Part shown: piece by piece, positions 7,610 to 12,390 of the stretch
How positions within the stretch are numbered: position 1 is the first letter of the stretch
Layout: every line of letters begins with the position of its first letter
Origin: JBDSKH01 sp050245915
GTDB taxonomy: Bacteria; Actinomycetota; Actinomycetes; Actinomycetales; Microbacteriaceae
Reading direction: 5' to 3'
Assembly (NCBI GenBank): GCA_050245915.1
Contig: JBFWWZ010000050.1
Location: forward strand, 1-17,029
Length of the DNA: 17,029 nucleotides
Position numbers and translations under genes: made by a program
Notes under the pieces: generated by a model
The model's database searches: none
Told to the model about the DNA's origin: nothing
The model's input: the letters and a program-made list of their open reading frames with translations, nothing else

Positions 7610-8121
7610 CGCGTGAGCTTCTCGAGCGTGTTGAGGTTGCGGGTGGTGAGCCACGGCTTGTGCTTCGAGGCGGACTGCGCCTTCCCCATCGCGCTGTCGA
7701 GGGTGTCGCCCTTCGGAACGCTCCAGTAGACGACGCCGTCGCCCGCTTCCGCCTGCTCGACGCTCGGGTCGAGTTCGACCGCGAGCAGCTCGTCACGCAC
7801 CTCGTCTTTCAGGACGAAGACGACGTACGCGTGCCGGTCGGCGGTGCGCTCGAACGGGAACACGTCGATGATCTTCTGCATCCGGTCCACGGGGAGCACG
7901 TGCACCCAGGCCTCGTACCCGAAGGCCGACCGCAGTGCCGTCTCGAGCTTGTCTGTGGCGGCCGGGGCGGCATCCGGGGTCTCGAACAGGACGTTGCCGC
8001 TCGCCAGCACCGTTCTCACGTCGGTGTAGCCGAGCCCGCGGACGACCTCGGCGAGGTCGGCCATCTTCATGTTCACGCCGCCGACGTTCACCCCGCGCAG
8101 CAACCCCACGTAGTTCGTCAC
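7606..8121 (-). CDS. DUF1697 family protein
   Basis: 171 residues from the GTG at 8121. The N-terminus YVGLLRGVNVGG followed by a (K/N)MADL segment and VRTVLASGNVLFE is the characteristic opening of DUF1697 proteins, and the C-terminus contains VYWSVPKGD and the conserved TTRNLNTLEKL. The usual family length is about 175 residues. Function is unknown; members are cytoplasmic and often near housekeeping genes. The frame is open upstream to 8370, but that extension is antisense to the end of tig and is low in complexity. The GTG at 8121 is preferred because TAGGGT lies exactly 7 nt upstream, as in other leaderless genes here; GTG 8130 is the alternative. It lies downstream of tig behind a large hairpin. 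Confidence 0.88.
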   Translation of the reverse strand: MTNYVGLLRGVNVGGVNMKMADLAEVVRGLGYTDVRTVLASGNVLFETPDAAPAATDKLETALRSAFGYEAWVHVLPVDRMQKIIDVFPFERTADRHAYVVFVLKDEVRDELLAVELDPSVEQAEAGDGVVYWSVPKGDTLDSAMGKAQSASKHKPWLTTRNLNTLEKLTR

Positions 8122-8128
8122 GGTCGTC

Positions 8129-8134
8129 ACCCTA
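8129..8134 (-). promoter_or_regulatory. Putative -10 box of the DUF1697 gene (leaderless)
   Basis: TAGGGT on the minus strand fits TAnnnT and ends 7 nt before the GTG at 8121. It sits immediately downstream of the large inverted repeat, so this gene probably has its own promoter rather than relying on tig read-through. Confidence 0.45.
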
Positions 8135-8137
8135 CGC

Positions 8138-8203
8138 AAACGGGGCGAGTCCGGACGTTCTGGGCGACCGTGGTCGCCCCATTCGTCCGGACTCGCCCCG
8201 TTT
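8138..8203. repeat. Compound inverted repeat (20-bp arms) behind tig; terminator-like
   Basis: The arms 8138-8157 and 8184-8203 are perfect 20-bp reverse complements. The 26-bp middle contains another perfect inverted repeat, GGGCGACC at 8162-8169 and GGTCGCCC at 8172-8179. On the minus strand it starts 10 nt after the tig stop and ends with TTT, so it can end tig transcription. Its size and symmetry also suggest a dispersed palindromic repeat. Confidence 0.8.
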
Positions 8204-8212
8204 CGCGCGACG

Positions 8213-9622
8213 CTACTTGTGGTCGTGCCCGTAGTGCTCGTGGCCCGGCTTGCGGCCGTGCGCGTCTTTGCCGCCGCCGGCGGGGAGGTGATCCCCGGCA
8301 GGCGCGACGAGATCGTTCGCGTCGCCGCTCTCGTCATTGTTGAGGGCCGACGCGGTGAACGCGCTGACATCTACGGCCTTGCCCTTCGTGTCGACGACGG
8401 TCGCCTTGCTGAGCACGTAGGCGAGAGCCTTCGCACGCGCGACCTCGCCGATCATCGCCGGCAGCTGGTTGTTCTGCTGCAGCACCTGGATGAACTCGCC
8501 CGGCTCCATGCCGTACTGGGCGGACGCCTGCACGAGGTACGAGGTCAGCTCGTTCTGGCCGACCTTGATCTCCTCCTGCTCGGCGATCGCGTCGAGCAGG
8601 ATCTGCGAGCGGAACGTCTTCTCGCTGGACTCGGCGACCTCGGCGCGGTGCGTGTCGTCCTCGAGACGTCCCTCGTTCTCGAGGTGGCGGTGCACCTCGT
8701 CGTCGATCAGCTTCTGCGGCACCGGGATGTCGAGGCCCTTCAGCAGCTCGTCGACGATCTTGTCGCGCGCCTGCACGCCCTGGCCGAACTCCTTCGACTT
8801 GCCGAGCTGCTCGCGGAGGTCCGCACGCAGCTCGCCGATGGTGTCGAACTGCGAGGCGATCTGGGCGAAGTCGTCATCGGCGGCGGGAAGCTCGCGCTCT
8901 TTCACGCTGAGCACCTTCACTGCGATCTGAGCCTTCTCGCCCTCGTGGTCGCCGCCGAGCAGGTCGGCCTCGAACGTGGTGTCCTCACCCGCGGTGAGGG
9001 TGTCGAGCGCATCGTCGATGCCGTCGATCAGTTCACCCGAGCCGAGCTCGTAGGAGATGTTGGATGCGGTATCCACCGTCTCACCGCCGATGGTGGCGGT
9101 CAGGTCGAGGGTGACGAAGTCGCCCTTCTTCGCCGGACGGTCGACGGTGACGAGGGTGCCGAAGCGGGTACGCAGGTTCTCGAGCTCGGTCTCCACCTCA
9201 TCCGGGGTCACCGTCACCGGGTCGACCTCGAGCTTCAGCTTGTCGTAGGCCGGGATCTTGAAGTCGGGGCGCACATCGACCTCGACCTCGAACTGCAGGT
9301 CGCCGGAGAAGTCCTTCTCTTCCGGCCACTGCTTGACGTCGGCCTCGGGGCGACCGAGGGGGCGGATCTTCTCCGCCTCGGCGGCCTCGCGGTAGAACTT
9401 GTCGAGCCCCTCGCTGACCGCGTGGTTCAGCACCTCGGCACGGCCGACGCGCTGGTCGATGATGGGCGGCGGCACCTTGCCCTTGCGGAAGCCGGGGATG
9501 TTCACCGACTCCGCGATGTGCTCGTAAGCGTGCGTGATGCTGGGCTTCAGCTCGTCGGGCGTGACGGTGATGCTGAGCTTCACGCGGGTCGGGCTGAGCT
9601 TCTCGACGGTCGTGCTGACCAT
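8213..9622 (-). CDS. tig: Trigger factor, ribosome-associated chaperone and peptidyl-prolyl isomerase
   Basis: Binds ribosomal protein L23 at the exit tunnel and shields nascent chains. 469 residues, typical for Actinobacteria. The ribosome-binding domain holds the signature GFRKGKVP (44-51). The FKBP-type isomerase domain follows at about 155-245 (starting PAKKGDFVTLDLTATIGG), then the long helical substrate-binding domain to about 425. The last ~45 residues are a low-complexity tail that ends His-rich (PGHEHYGHDHK). The ATG at 9622 has AGGAG 9 nt upstream. tRNA-Pro lies 45 nt upstream on the same strand and may share a transcript. The gene is followed by a large hairpin. Vicinity to clpP1P2 and clpX is the usual actinobacterial arrangement. 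Confidence 0.97.
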   Translation of the reverse strand: MVSTTVEKLSPTRVKLSITVTPDELKPSITHAYEHIAESVNIPGFRKGKVPPPIIDQRVGRAEVLNHAVSEGLDKFYREAAEAEKIRPLGRPEADVKQWPEEKDFSGDLQFEVEVDVRPDFKIPAYDKLKLEVDPVTVTPDEVETELENLRTRFGTLVTVDRPAKKGDFVTLDLTATIGGETVDTASNISYELGSGELIDGIDDALDTLTAGEDTTFEADLLGGDHEGEKAQIAVKVLSVKERELPAADDDFAQIASQFDTIGELRADLREQLGKSKEFGQGVQARDKIVDELLKGLDIPVPQKLIDDEVHRHLENEGRLEDDTHRAEVAESSEKTFRSQILLDAIAEQEEIKVGQNELTSYLVQASAQYGMEPGEFIQVLQQNNQLPAMIGEVARAKALAYVLSKATVVDTKGKAVDVSAFTASALNNDESGDANDLVAPAGDHLPAGGGKDAHGRKPGHEHYGHDHK

Positions 9623-9667
9623 GGGGTCGTACTCCTGTGATGTCTGGGGTGTCTGGTGATGCGGCAG

Positions 9668-9742
9668 TCGGGGCGACAGGATTTGAACCTGCGACCTCCC
9701 GCTCCCAAAGCGGGCACTCTAGCCAAGCTGAGCTACGCCCCG
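9668..9742 (-). tRNA. tRNA-Pro(TGG)
   Basis: The minus strand folds into a cloverleaf. The acceptor CGGGGCG (9742-9736) pairs with CGCCCCG (9675-9669), with discriminator A at 9668. The anticodon stem CCCGC/GCGGG encloses loop TTTGGGA, so the anticodon is TGG, with G37 as usual for proline. The T arm is GCAGG-TTCAAAT-CCTGT. CCA is not encoded. tig follows 45 nt downstream. Confidence 0.95.
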
Positions 9743-9769
9743 TGGACTGGCGGAAAAAAGGCCTCGCAC

Positions 9770-9775
9770 AGTCTA
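9770..9775 (-). promoter_or_regulatory. Putative -10 box of tRNA-Pro
   Basis: TAGACT on the minus strand lies 27 nt upstream of the tRNA 5' end. The same hexamer precedes tRNA-Gly (10541-10546), which supports it as a stable-RNA promoter element. The -35 is not obvious. Confidence 0.4.
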
Positions 9776-9823
9776 GCGGCGTGTGCTGCACGGAATGTCG
9801 GTGCGGGTGCTCACACTGGCTGC

Positions 9824-9997
9824 ATGGCTGACATCGAGATCCTCGAGGTGCGTGCGTACGAGGCACGTTGCGTGGAATGCGGTGAGACCGGTCCGATCGA
9901 GTCGAGCGTGTTCTTCGCGATGACGTGGGAAGAGGCGCATCAGTGCCTCGCGATCCGCATCGATCAGGATGCCGCGGAGCTTCGCGCCGCATCCTGA
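9824..9997 (+). CDS. Small CxxC protein, unknown function
   Basis: 57 residues from the ATG at 9824. It contains EARCVECGETGP (a CxxC pair) and then SSVFFAMTWEEAHQCLA, with a third Cys, so a small metal- or redox-active fold is possible; I know no function for it. The frame is open further left, but that part reads through tRNA-Pro antisense and is not coding. There is no Shine-Dalgarno sequence; CACACT ends 6 nt before the ATG, so the transcript may be leaderless. Its last 34 nt overlap the 3' end of the convergent hydrolase gene. Confidence 0.65.
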   Translation: MADIEILEVRAYEARCVECGETGPIESSVFFAMTWEEAHQCLAIRIDQDAAELRAAS

Positions 9998-10500
9998 AGA
10001 TCCAGCGCGACGGCTGTCAGGTCGTCGCCGAGCTGGTGACCGCCGGTCGTGGTTCTGACTTTCGCACCGGGCATCGCCCCCGCCCACAGGTCACGATGAG
10101 CGAACGGGACGACGTCATCGTCCTCGCTCGCGTAGAGGAACACTTCGGGCTCGAGGTCCTCGAGGCCCTCGGGCAGGTCGAACCCGTCGAACGTCCAGTC
10201 GGGGTCGCCACCGGGGAACGGCGCCGCGATGATCGCCACGGTCCGGATGCTGGGCGGGCACTCGAGCGCCAGCTGGGCAAGCAGCAGGTAGCCGCCGATC
10301 GAGTGCCCGACGACGATGTCGGCGCTCTCGATCGCCGCGCTGATGGCCGGAAGCCATGCCGCCTCATCCGGATCGCCCTCGTCGGGCATCAGCGGGTAGG
10401 CGACCTGGAACCCGAGTTCGCGGCTGAGGCTGGCGACGAGTTCGGCGTCTTCGGCGTGAGCGCCGTCGCCGCCACCCTGGATGAACACGACGTTGGTCAT
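9964..10500 (-). CDS. Small alpha/beta hydrolase (RBBP9/YdeN-like serine hydrolase)
   Basis: 178 residues, the short length typical of the RBBP9/YdeN group of serine hydrolases. The N-terminal strand NVVFIQGGGDGAH resembles their usual opening. The nucleophile elbow is GHSIGG with Ser67, the acid is one of the aspartates 127-129 (YASEDDDVVPF) and the base is His155 (GGHQLGDDL). The protein has no signal peptide and is cytosolic. The substrate is unknown; esterase activity is the family expectation. The ATG at 10500 is chosen because GGAGG lies 7 nt upstream (10508-10512); an earlier in-frame ATG at 10575 would lie inside tRNA-Gly. The 3' end overlaps the convergent CxxC gene by 34 nt. Confidence 0.88.
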   Translation of the reverse strand: MTNVVFIQGGGDGAHAEDAELVASLSRELGFQVAYPLMPDEGDPDEAAWLPAISAAIESADIVVGHSIGGYLLLAQLALECPPSIRTVAIIAAPFPGGDPDWTFDGFDLPEGLEDLEPEVFLYASEDDDVVPFAHRDLWAGAMPGAKVRTTTGGHQLGDDLTAVALDLQDAARSSAAS

Positions 10501-10512
10501 GCTCCGGCCTCC

Positions 10513-10534
10513 GGTGGTCGAGCCTGTCGAGACC
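10513..10534. repeat. Possible copy of a dispersed Microbacteriaceae intergenic repeat
   Basis: The segment contains GTCGAG twice, 9 bp apart, in the pattern GGTGGTCGAGCCTGTCGAG. From memory, similar TCGACAGGCTCGACC-type sequences recur between genes in Microbacterium and relatives. Only one copy is visible here, so the call rests on that memory. Confidence 0.3.
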
Positions 10535-10553
10535 CTCGGATAGACTTCCGAGG
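10534..10553 (+). promoter_or_regulatory. tRNA-Gly promoter: TAGACT -10 box inside an inverted repeat
   Basis: TAGACT at 10541-10546 lies 14 nt before the tRNA 5' end and is flanked exactly by perfect 7-bp arms CCTCGGA (10534-10540) and TCCGAGG (10547-10553). The box fits TAnnnT and is identical to the one upstream of tRNA-Pro. Confidence 0.5.
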
Positions 10554-10560
10554 CACCTTC

Positions 10561-10631
10561 GGGGATGTAGCTCAATGGTAGAGCCTCAGTCTTCCAAACT
10601 GATTACGCGGGTTCGATTCCCGTCATCCCCT
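10561..10631 (+). tRNA. tRNA-Gly(TCC), integration target
   Basis: Cloverleaf: acceptor GGGGATG (10561-10567) pairs with CATCCCC (10624-10630), with discriminator T. The D arm is GCTC/GAGC, the anticodon stem TCAGT/ACTGA encloses CTTCCAA, giving anticodon TCC, and the T arm is GCGGG-TTCGATT-CCCGT. CCA is not encoded. Its 3' part from the anticodon loop on is repeated perfectly at 12334-12375, so an element integrated here and left the tRNA intact. Confidence 0.96.
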
Positions 10632-10632
10632 C
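10591..10632 (+). repeat. attL: 42-bp tRNA-Gly 3' part
   Basis: From the first base of the anticodon loop to one base past the discriminator, identical over 42 bp to 12334-12375 in direct orientation. The flanks differ on both sides, which sets the limits of the crossover region. Confidence 0.93.
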
Positions 10633-10695
10633 TCCAATGAAACAAAGGGCAGAACGGCCCGTCTCGGCTCGGCTGGCGCTCGCGGGACGGCGATT

Positions 10696-10713
10696 CGTGC
10701 CAACTACGTGCCA
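10696..10713 (+). promoter_or_regulatory. Left pair of candidate integrase arm-type sites
   Basis: CGTGCCA occurs at 10696-10702 and 10707-10713, 11 bp apart (one helical turn), followed by TTAGG. The same arrangement recurs near the right end. It lies 63 bp inside attL. Confidence 0.55.
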
Positions 10714-10764
10714 TTAGGTACCCCGTTGAGGCCGATTTCCCTAGTCGTGACGACTTTTCAGGAA

Positions 10765-10770
10765 TACGAT
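10765..10770 (+). promoter_or_regulatory. Weak -10 candidate for the 70-residue protein gene
   Basis: TACGAT fits TAnnnT and lies 46 nt upstream of the ATG at 10817. No convincing -35 box is present at 17-18 nt. Confidence 0.25.
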
Positions 10771-10816
10771 CCGGCCACGCACAACGCTGTGCGACCCCCA
10801 ACGCGAAGGATCAGAA

Positions 10817-11029
10817 ATGCCCGAATGGATCGTCAACACGCAGGCTCAACCCGGCTCGAACGATCACGAAGTGCACCGGCTGGACACCTGCACTCACCTG
10901 CCGGATTCAAACCACCGGCTCGCCCTTGGCTGGTATGCGACGTGTCAGGAGGCAGTCAAGAAGGCGAAGGACACCTACTCCGATTCGAACGGCTGCTTCT
11001 ACTGCGCGTACGCCTGTCACACGACCTGA
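10817..11029 (+). CDS. Small Cys/His-rich protein carried by the element
   Basis: 70 residues. The order is an N-terminal strand-like part (MPEWIVNTQAQ), a DHEVH motif, TCTHLPDSNH, then GWYATCQEAVKKAKDTY, and finally CFYCAYACHTT. Four cysteines and the histidines near the C-terminus (CxxCxxxCH) suggest a small zinc-binding fold. I recall a widespread family of small uncharacterised proteins with the same IVN...DHEVH...LG(W)...A...C(Y/F)YC pattern, often in accessory regions; no function is known to me. GAAGGA lies about 7 nt before the ATG. The gene looks intact and uses more A/T-ending codons than its chromosomal neighbours. It is convergent with the integrase remnant. Confidence 0.75.
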   Translation: MPEWIVNTQAQPGSNDHEVHRLDTCTHLPDSNHRLALGWYATCQEAVKKAKDTYSDSNGCFYCAYACHTT

Positions 11030-11045
11030 GCCGGTAGCGGGGGCG

Positions 11046-11385
11046 CTACTCCCCGCCGCTGCGAAGAGCGGTGTCCAGGCCAGCGGCCACGATGCGCCCG
11101 CGCTCGGCGGCGGCGTGCTGGTAGACGGCGGCTGCTGCTGTCGTTGAGTGTCCGGCGCGCTTCATGAGTTCGGCCATCGTTGCTCCGGCCTGGGCGCTCA
11201 ACGTGAGTCCCGCGTGGCGCAGATCGTGGAAGTGCGCGCCGGGAAGTCCGACCGTAGCGCGAGCCTTGCGCCATGCCTGAGTGACCATCGAGCGCGTAAA
11301 ACGCGCGGCCATCGGCGCGAGTGAAGAGCGGCGCACCCGGAAGAGCCTTGCCCGCCGTCGCCAGGTAGTCGGCCATCAGCTCGAC
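11046..11385 (-). pseudogene. Tyrosine recombinase (integrase), C-terminal fragment with frameshift
   Basis: The fragment covers the catalytic C-terminal part. Reading from the right, VTVELMADYLATAGKALPG and APLFTRADGRAF are in one frame. The remainder, RSMVTQAWRKARATVGLPG to the stop at 11046, is in another. Removing one T from the TTTT run (AAAA at 11298-11301 on the plus strand) restores a continuous protein (GRAFTRSMV). Of the active site, the second Arg with its His motif (HFHDLRH), the following His (AGHST) and the nucleophile Tyr (VYQHA) are present. The first catalytic Arg and the whole N-terminal part are missing. Homology stops near 11385, where an Abi_C fragment begins on the other strand. 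It once mediated integration into tRNA-Gly and is presumably inactive. Confidence 0.88.
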
Positions 11386-11661
11386 CGTGACTTGCCCGAA
11401 CTCTTCGACCTGGTAGCCGACACCCTGGGGCTGCCGACCAAGACGACGGCGGGAAGCACTAGCGGCGGGGTGCGCGCCATCGTACGAGGGCTTGCCACAA
11501 CGGTTGAGGGCGTGACGCGCGTTCGCAACGACGTGGGGACCGGCCACGCTCACACGGAGGCAAGGGCAGACACCTTGCACGCTCGATTGGTCTTCAACGC
11601 GACCGTGACTATCTGCGAGTTCTTGGCTGTCGAGTGGCAACGCCAAGACTCGGCCAGCTAA
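11386..11661 (+). pseudogene. Abortive infection protein, C-terminal Abi_C-like domain fragment
   Basis: From about 11389 the plus strand encodes DLPELFDLVADTLGL, then VRAIVRGLATTVEGVTRVRN, DVGTGHAHTEA, and LHARLVFNATVTICEFLAVEW before TAA. This pattern (DLP.LF, G.....VEG...RN..GTGH, HARL..NA....EFL...W) is that of the Abi_C domain at the end of abortive-infection proteins. The open frame continues left to a GTG at 11281, but that part is antisense to the integrase fragment and cannot be native. The N-terminal part of the Abi protein is therefore missing. It may still be translated from 11281 as a chimeric 126-residue peptide, but a working defence protein is unlikely. Its stop overlaps that of the next, convergent gene. 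Confidence 0.72.
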
Positions 11662-11960
11662 TGAGTGGTCACGTACATCACGACCAGGGCAATCGGCATC
11701 ACTAGCGATAGCCCAACGCCGATCCAGCCCCACCATGCGCGCCCGCGTGACCTTGTCAGTTCGATGGCGGACAGAACGACACCGGTCAGCCACGCCAGCG
11801 GTACGAATCCGGTCAGGAGAAGCGGCAATAGAAATCCGCCCGGACCGCAGTAGACCTCGCACTCTTCGCCGCCGATGCGCAAGACCTGATCGAACAGGAT
11901 GCCGCCCGCCAGAGCCAGCGGCGGTGCGACGACCGACCCGACCCGACCCGCGCGACTCAC
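11658..11960 (-). CDS. Small membrane protein of the element, unknown function
   Basis: 100 residues. There are probably three hydrophobic segments: about 10-25, 42-66 (GFLLPLLLTGFVPLAWLTGV region) and 76-97. A two-Cys loop (GGEECEVYCGPGG) between the first two could be disulfide-bonded outside the cell. No family is recognised. The GTG start has TAGGCT exactly 6 nt upstream, the same leaderless arrangement as clpX and the copper operon, so it has its own promoter although it follows the excisionase gene by 21 nt. Its stop overlaps the stop of the convergent Abi_C fragment by 2 nt. Confidence 0.7.
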   Translation of the reverse strand: MSRAGRVGSVVAPPLALAGGILFDQVLRIGGEECEVYCGPGGFLLPLLLTGFVPLAWLTGVVLSAIELTRSRGRAWWGWIGVGLSLVMPIALVVMYVTTH

Positions 11961-11966
11961 ACGCGA

Positions 11967-11972
11967 AGCCTA
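11967..11972 (-). promoter_or_regulatory. Putative -10 box of the element's membrane protein gene (leaderless)
   Basis: TAGGCT on the minus strand ends 6 nt before the GTG start at 11960, matching the hexamer and spacing seen upstream of clpX and of 3782. Confidence 0.45.
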
Positions 11973-11981
11973 CCTACGCGA

Positions 11982-12170
11982 CTACCTGGCGTCCCGGCGC
12001 CCCGACTCAATGAGGGAATCCAGCTCGGCGCGCTCGAACCGGACCAGGGCACCAATCTTCACGAACGGGATACGCCGCTCGCGGACCATGCGCCGGACGT
12101 AGCTCACCTTCACCGCCAGGTAGTCGGCGGCGGCAGATACATCGAGCAAGGCGGGTTCGGGGTTCTTCAC
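11982..12170 (-). CDS. Excisionase-like helix-turn-helix DNA-binding protein
   Basis: 62 residues. The sequence LLDVSAAADYLAVKVSYVRR, then MVRERRIPFVKIGALVRF and ERAELDSLIESG, is a winged-helix HTH of the MerR-like/excisionase (HTH_17) family: DNA-recognition helix at about 20-32 and the typical (I/L)P-FVKIG--VRF wing. In integrated elements such proteins act as recombination directionality factors that favour excision, or as regulators. It lies between the integrase remnant and attR, the usual place. The GTG at 12170 is preferred; a GTAC-AA-GTAC sequence lies 5 nt upstream. It appears intact although the integrase is not. Confidence 0.87.
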   Translation of the reverse strand: MKNPEPALLDVSAAADYLAVKVSYVRRMVRERRIPFVKIGALVRFERAELDSLIESGRRDAR

Positions 12171-12207
12171 GGTACTTGTACGCCGATGCGAGCCGCCGAC
12201 ACAACTT

Positions 12208-12249
12208 CGTGCCAGATTCGTGCCACTAGGACGGGTCAGTTATGGCACG
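12208..12249 (+). promoter_or_regulatory. Right pair of candidate integrase arm-type sites plus one inverted copy
   Basis: CGTGCCA at 12208-12214 and 12219-12225 is again spaced 11 bp and followed by CTAGG, like the left pair. A third copy in inverted orientation (TGGCACG) is at 12243-12249. The rest of 12171-12333 shows an A-rich stretch and no gene. Confidence 0.55.
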
Positions 12250-12333
12250 CGGCGCGCAATGACGCTCAATCGAAAATCAAGAAACACTGTCGATGCTGGC
12301 AACGGCAAGGGTCTTGAAATGCCGTCTTTCATC

Positions 12334-12375
12334 CTTCCAAACTGATTACGCGGGTTCGATTCCCGTCATCCCCTC
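12334..12375 (+). repeat. attR: second copy of the 42-bp tRNA-Gly 3' part
   Basis: It is identical to 10591-10632 over 42 bp. The sequence to its left has no acceptor or D arm, so it is a tRNA fragment and not a second gene. It ends 15 bp before the stop of the sugar ATPase gene. Confidence 0.93.
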
Positions 12376-12390
12376 CACGAACTCCCTCCG

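Larger units (their letters stand above)
10591..12375. mobile_element. Decayed 1.7-kb integrated element in tRNA-Gly
   Basis: The element is bounded by 42-bp direct repeats of the tRNA-Gly 3' part. Inside are candidate integrase arm sites near both ends, an intact 70-residue Cys-rich protein gene, a frameshifted C-terminal integrase fragment, a C-terminal Abi_C fragment, a small membrane protein gene and an excisionase-like HTH gene. Without a working integrase it cannot move on its own. The family (phage satellite, small genomic island or actinomycete integrative element) cannot be decided. Codon and base use is less uniformly GC-biased than in the flanks. Confidence 0.88.

Noticed and set aside
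8122..8370. N-terminal extension of the DUF1697 protein
   Set aside because: It runs through the large inverted repeat and the antisense of tig, is Thr/Arg/Ser-rich, and the DUF1697 domain begins just after GTG 8121.
8219..9640. 473-codon open frame on the plus strand
   Set aside because: Exact antisense of trigger factor with no recognisable domain.
9637..9831. Small proteins containing DLNLRPPAPKAG or GATGFEPATSRSQSG on the plus strand
   Set aside because: These are translations of the strand opposite tRNA-Pro, a common spurious annotation.
10586..10801. Small protein ending GDDGNRTRVISLED on the minus strand
   Set aside because: A well-known artefact: this peptide is the antisense translation of a tRNA-Gly type gene. 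The same peptide at the end of 12329-12994 comes from attR.
12334..12375. A second tRNA-Gly gene
   Set aside because: Only the part from the anticodon loop on is present; no acceptor 5' strand or D arm exists to the left.
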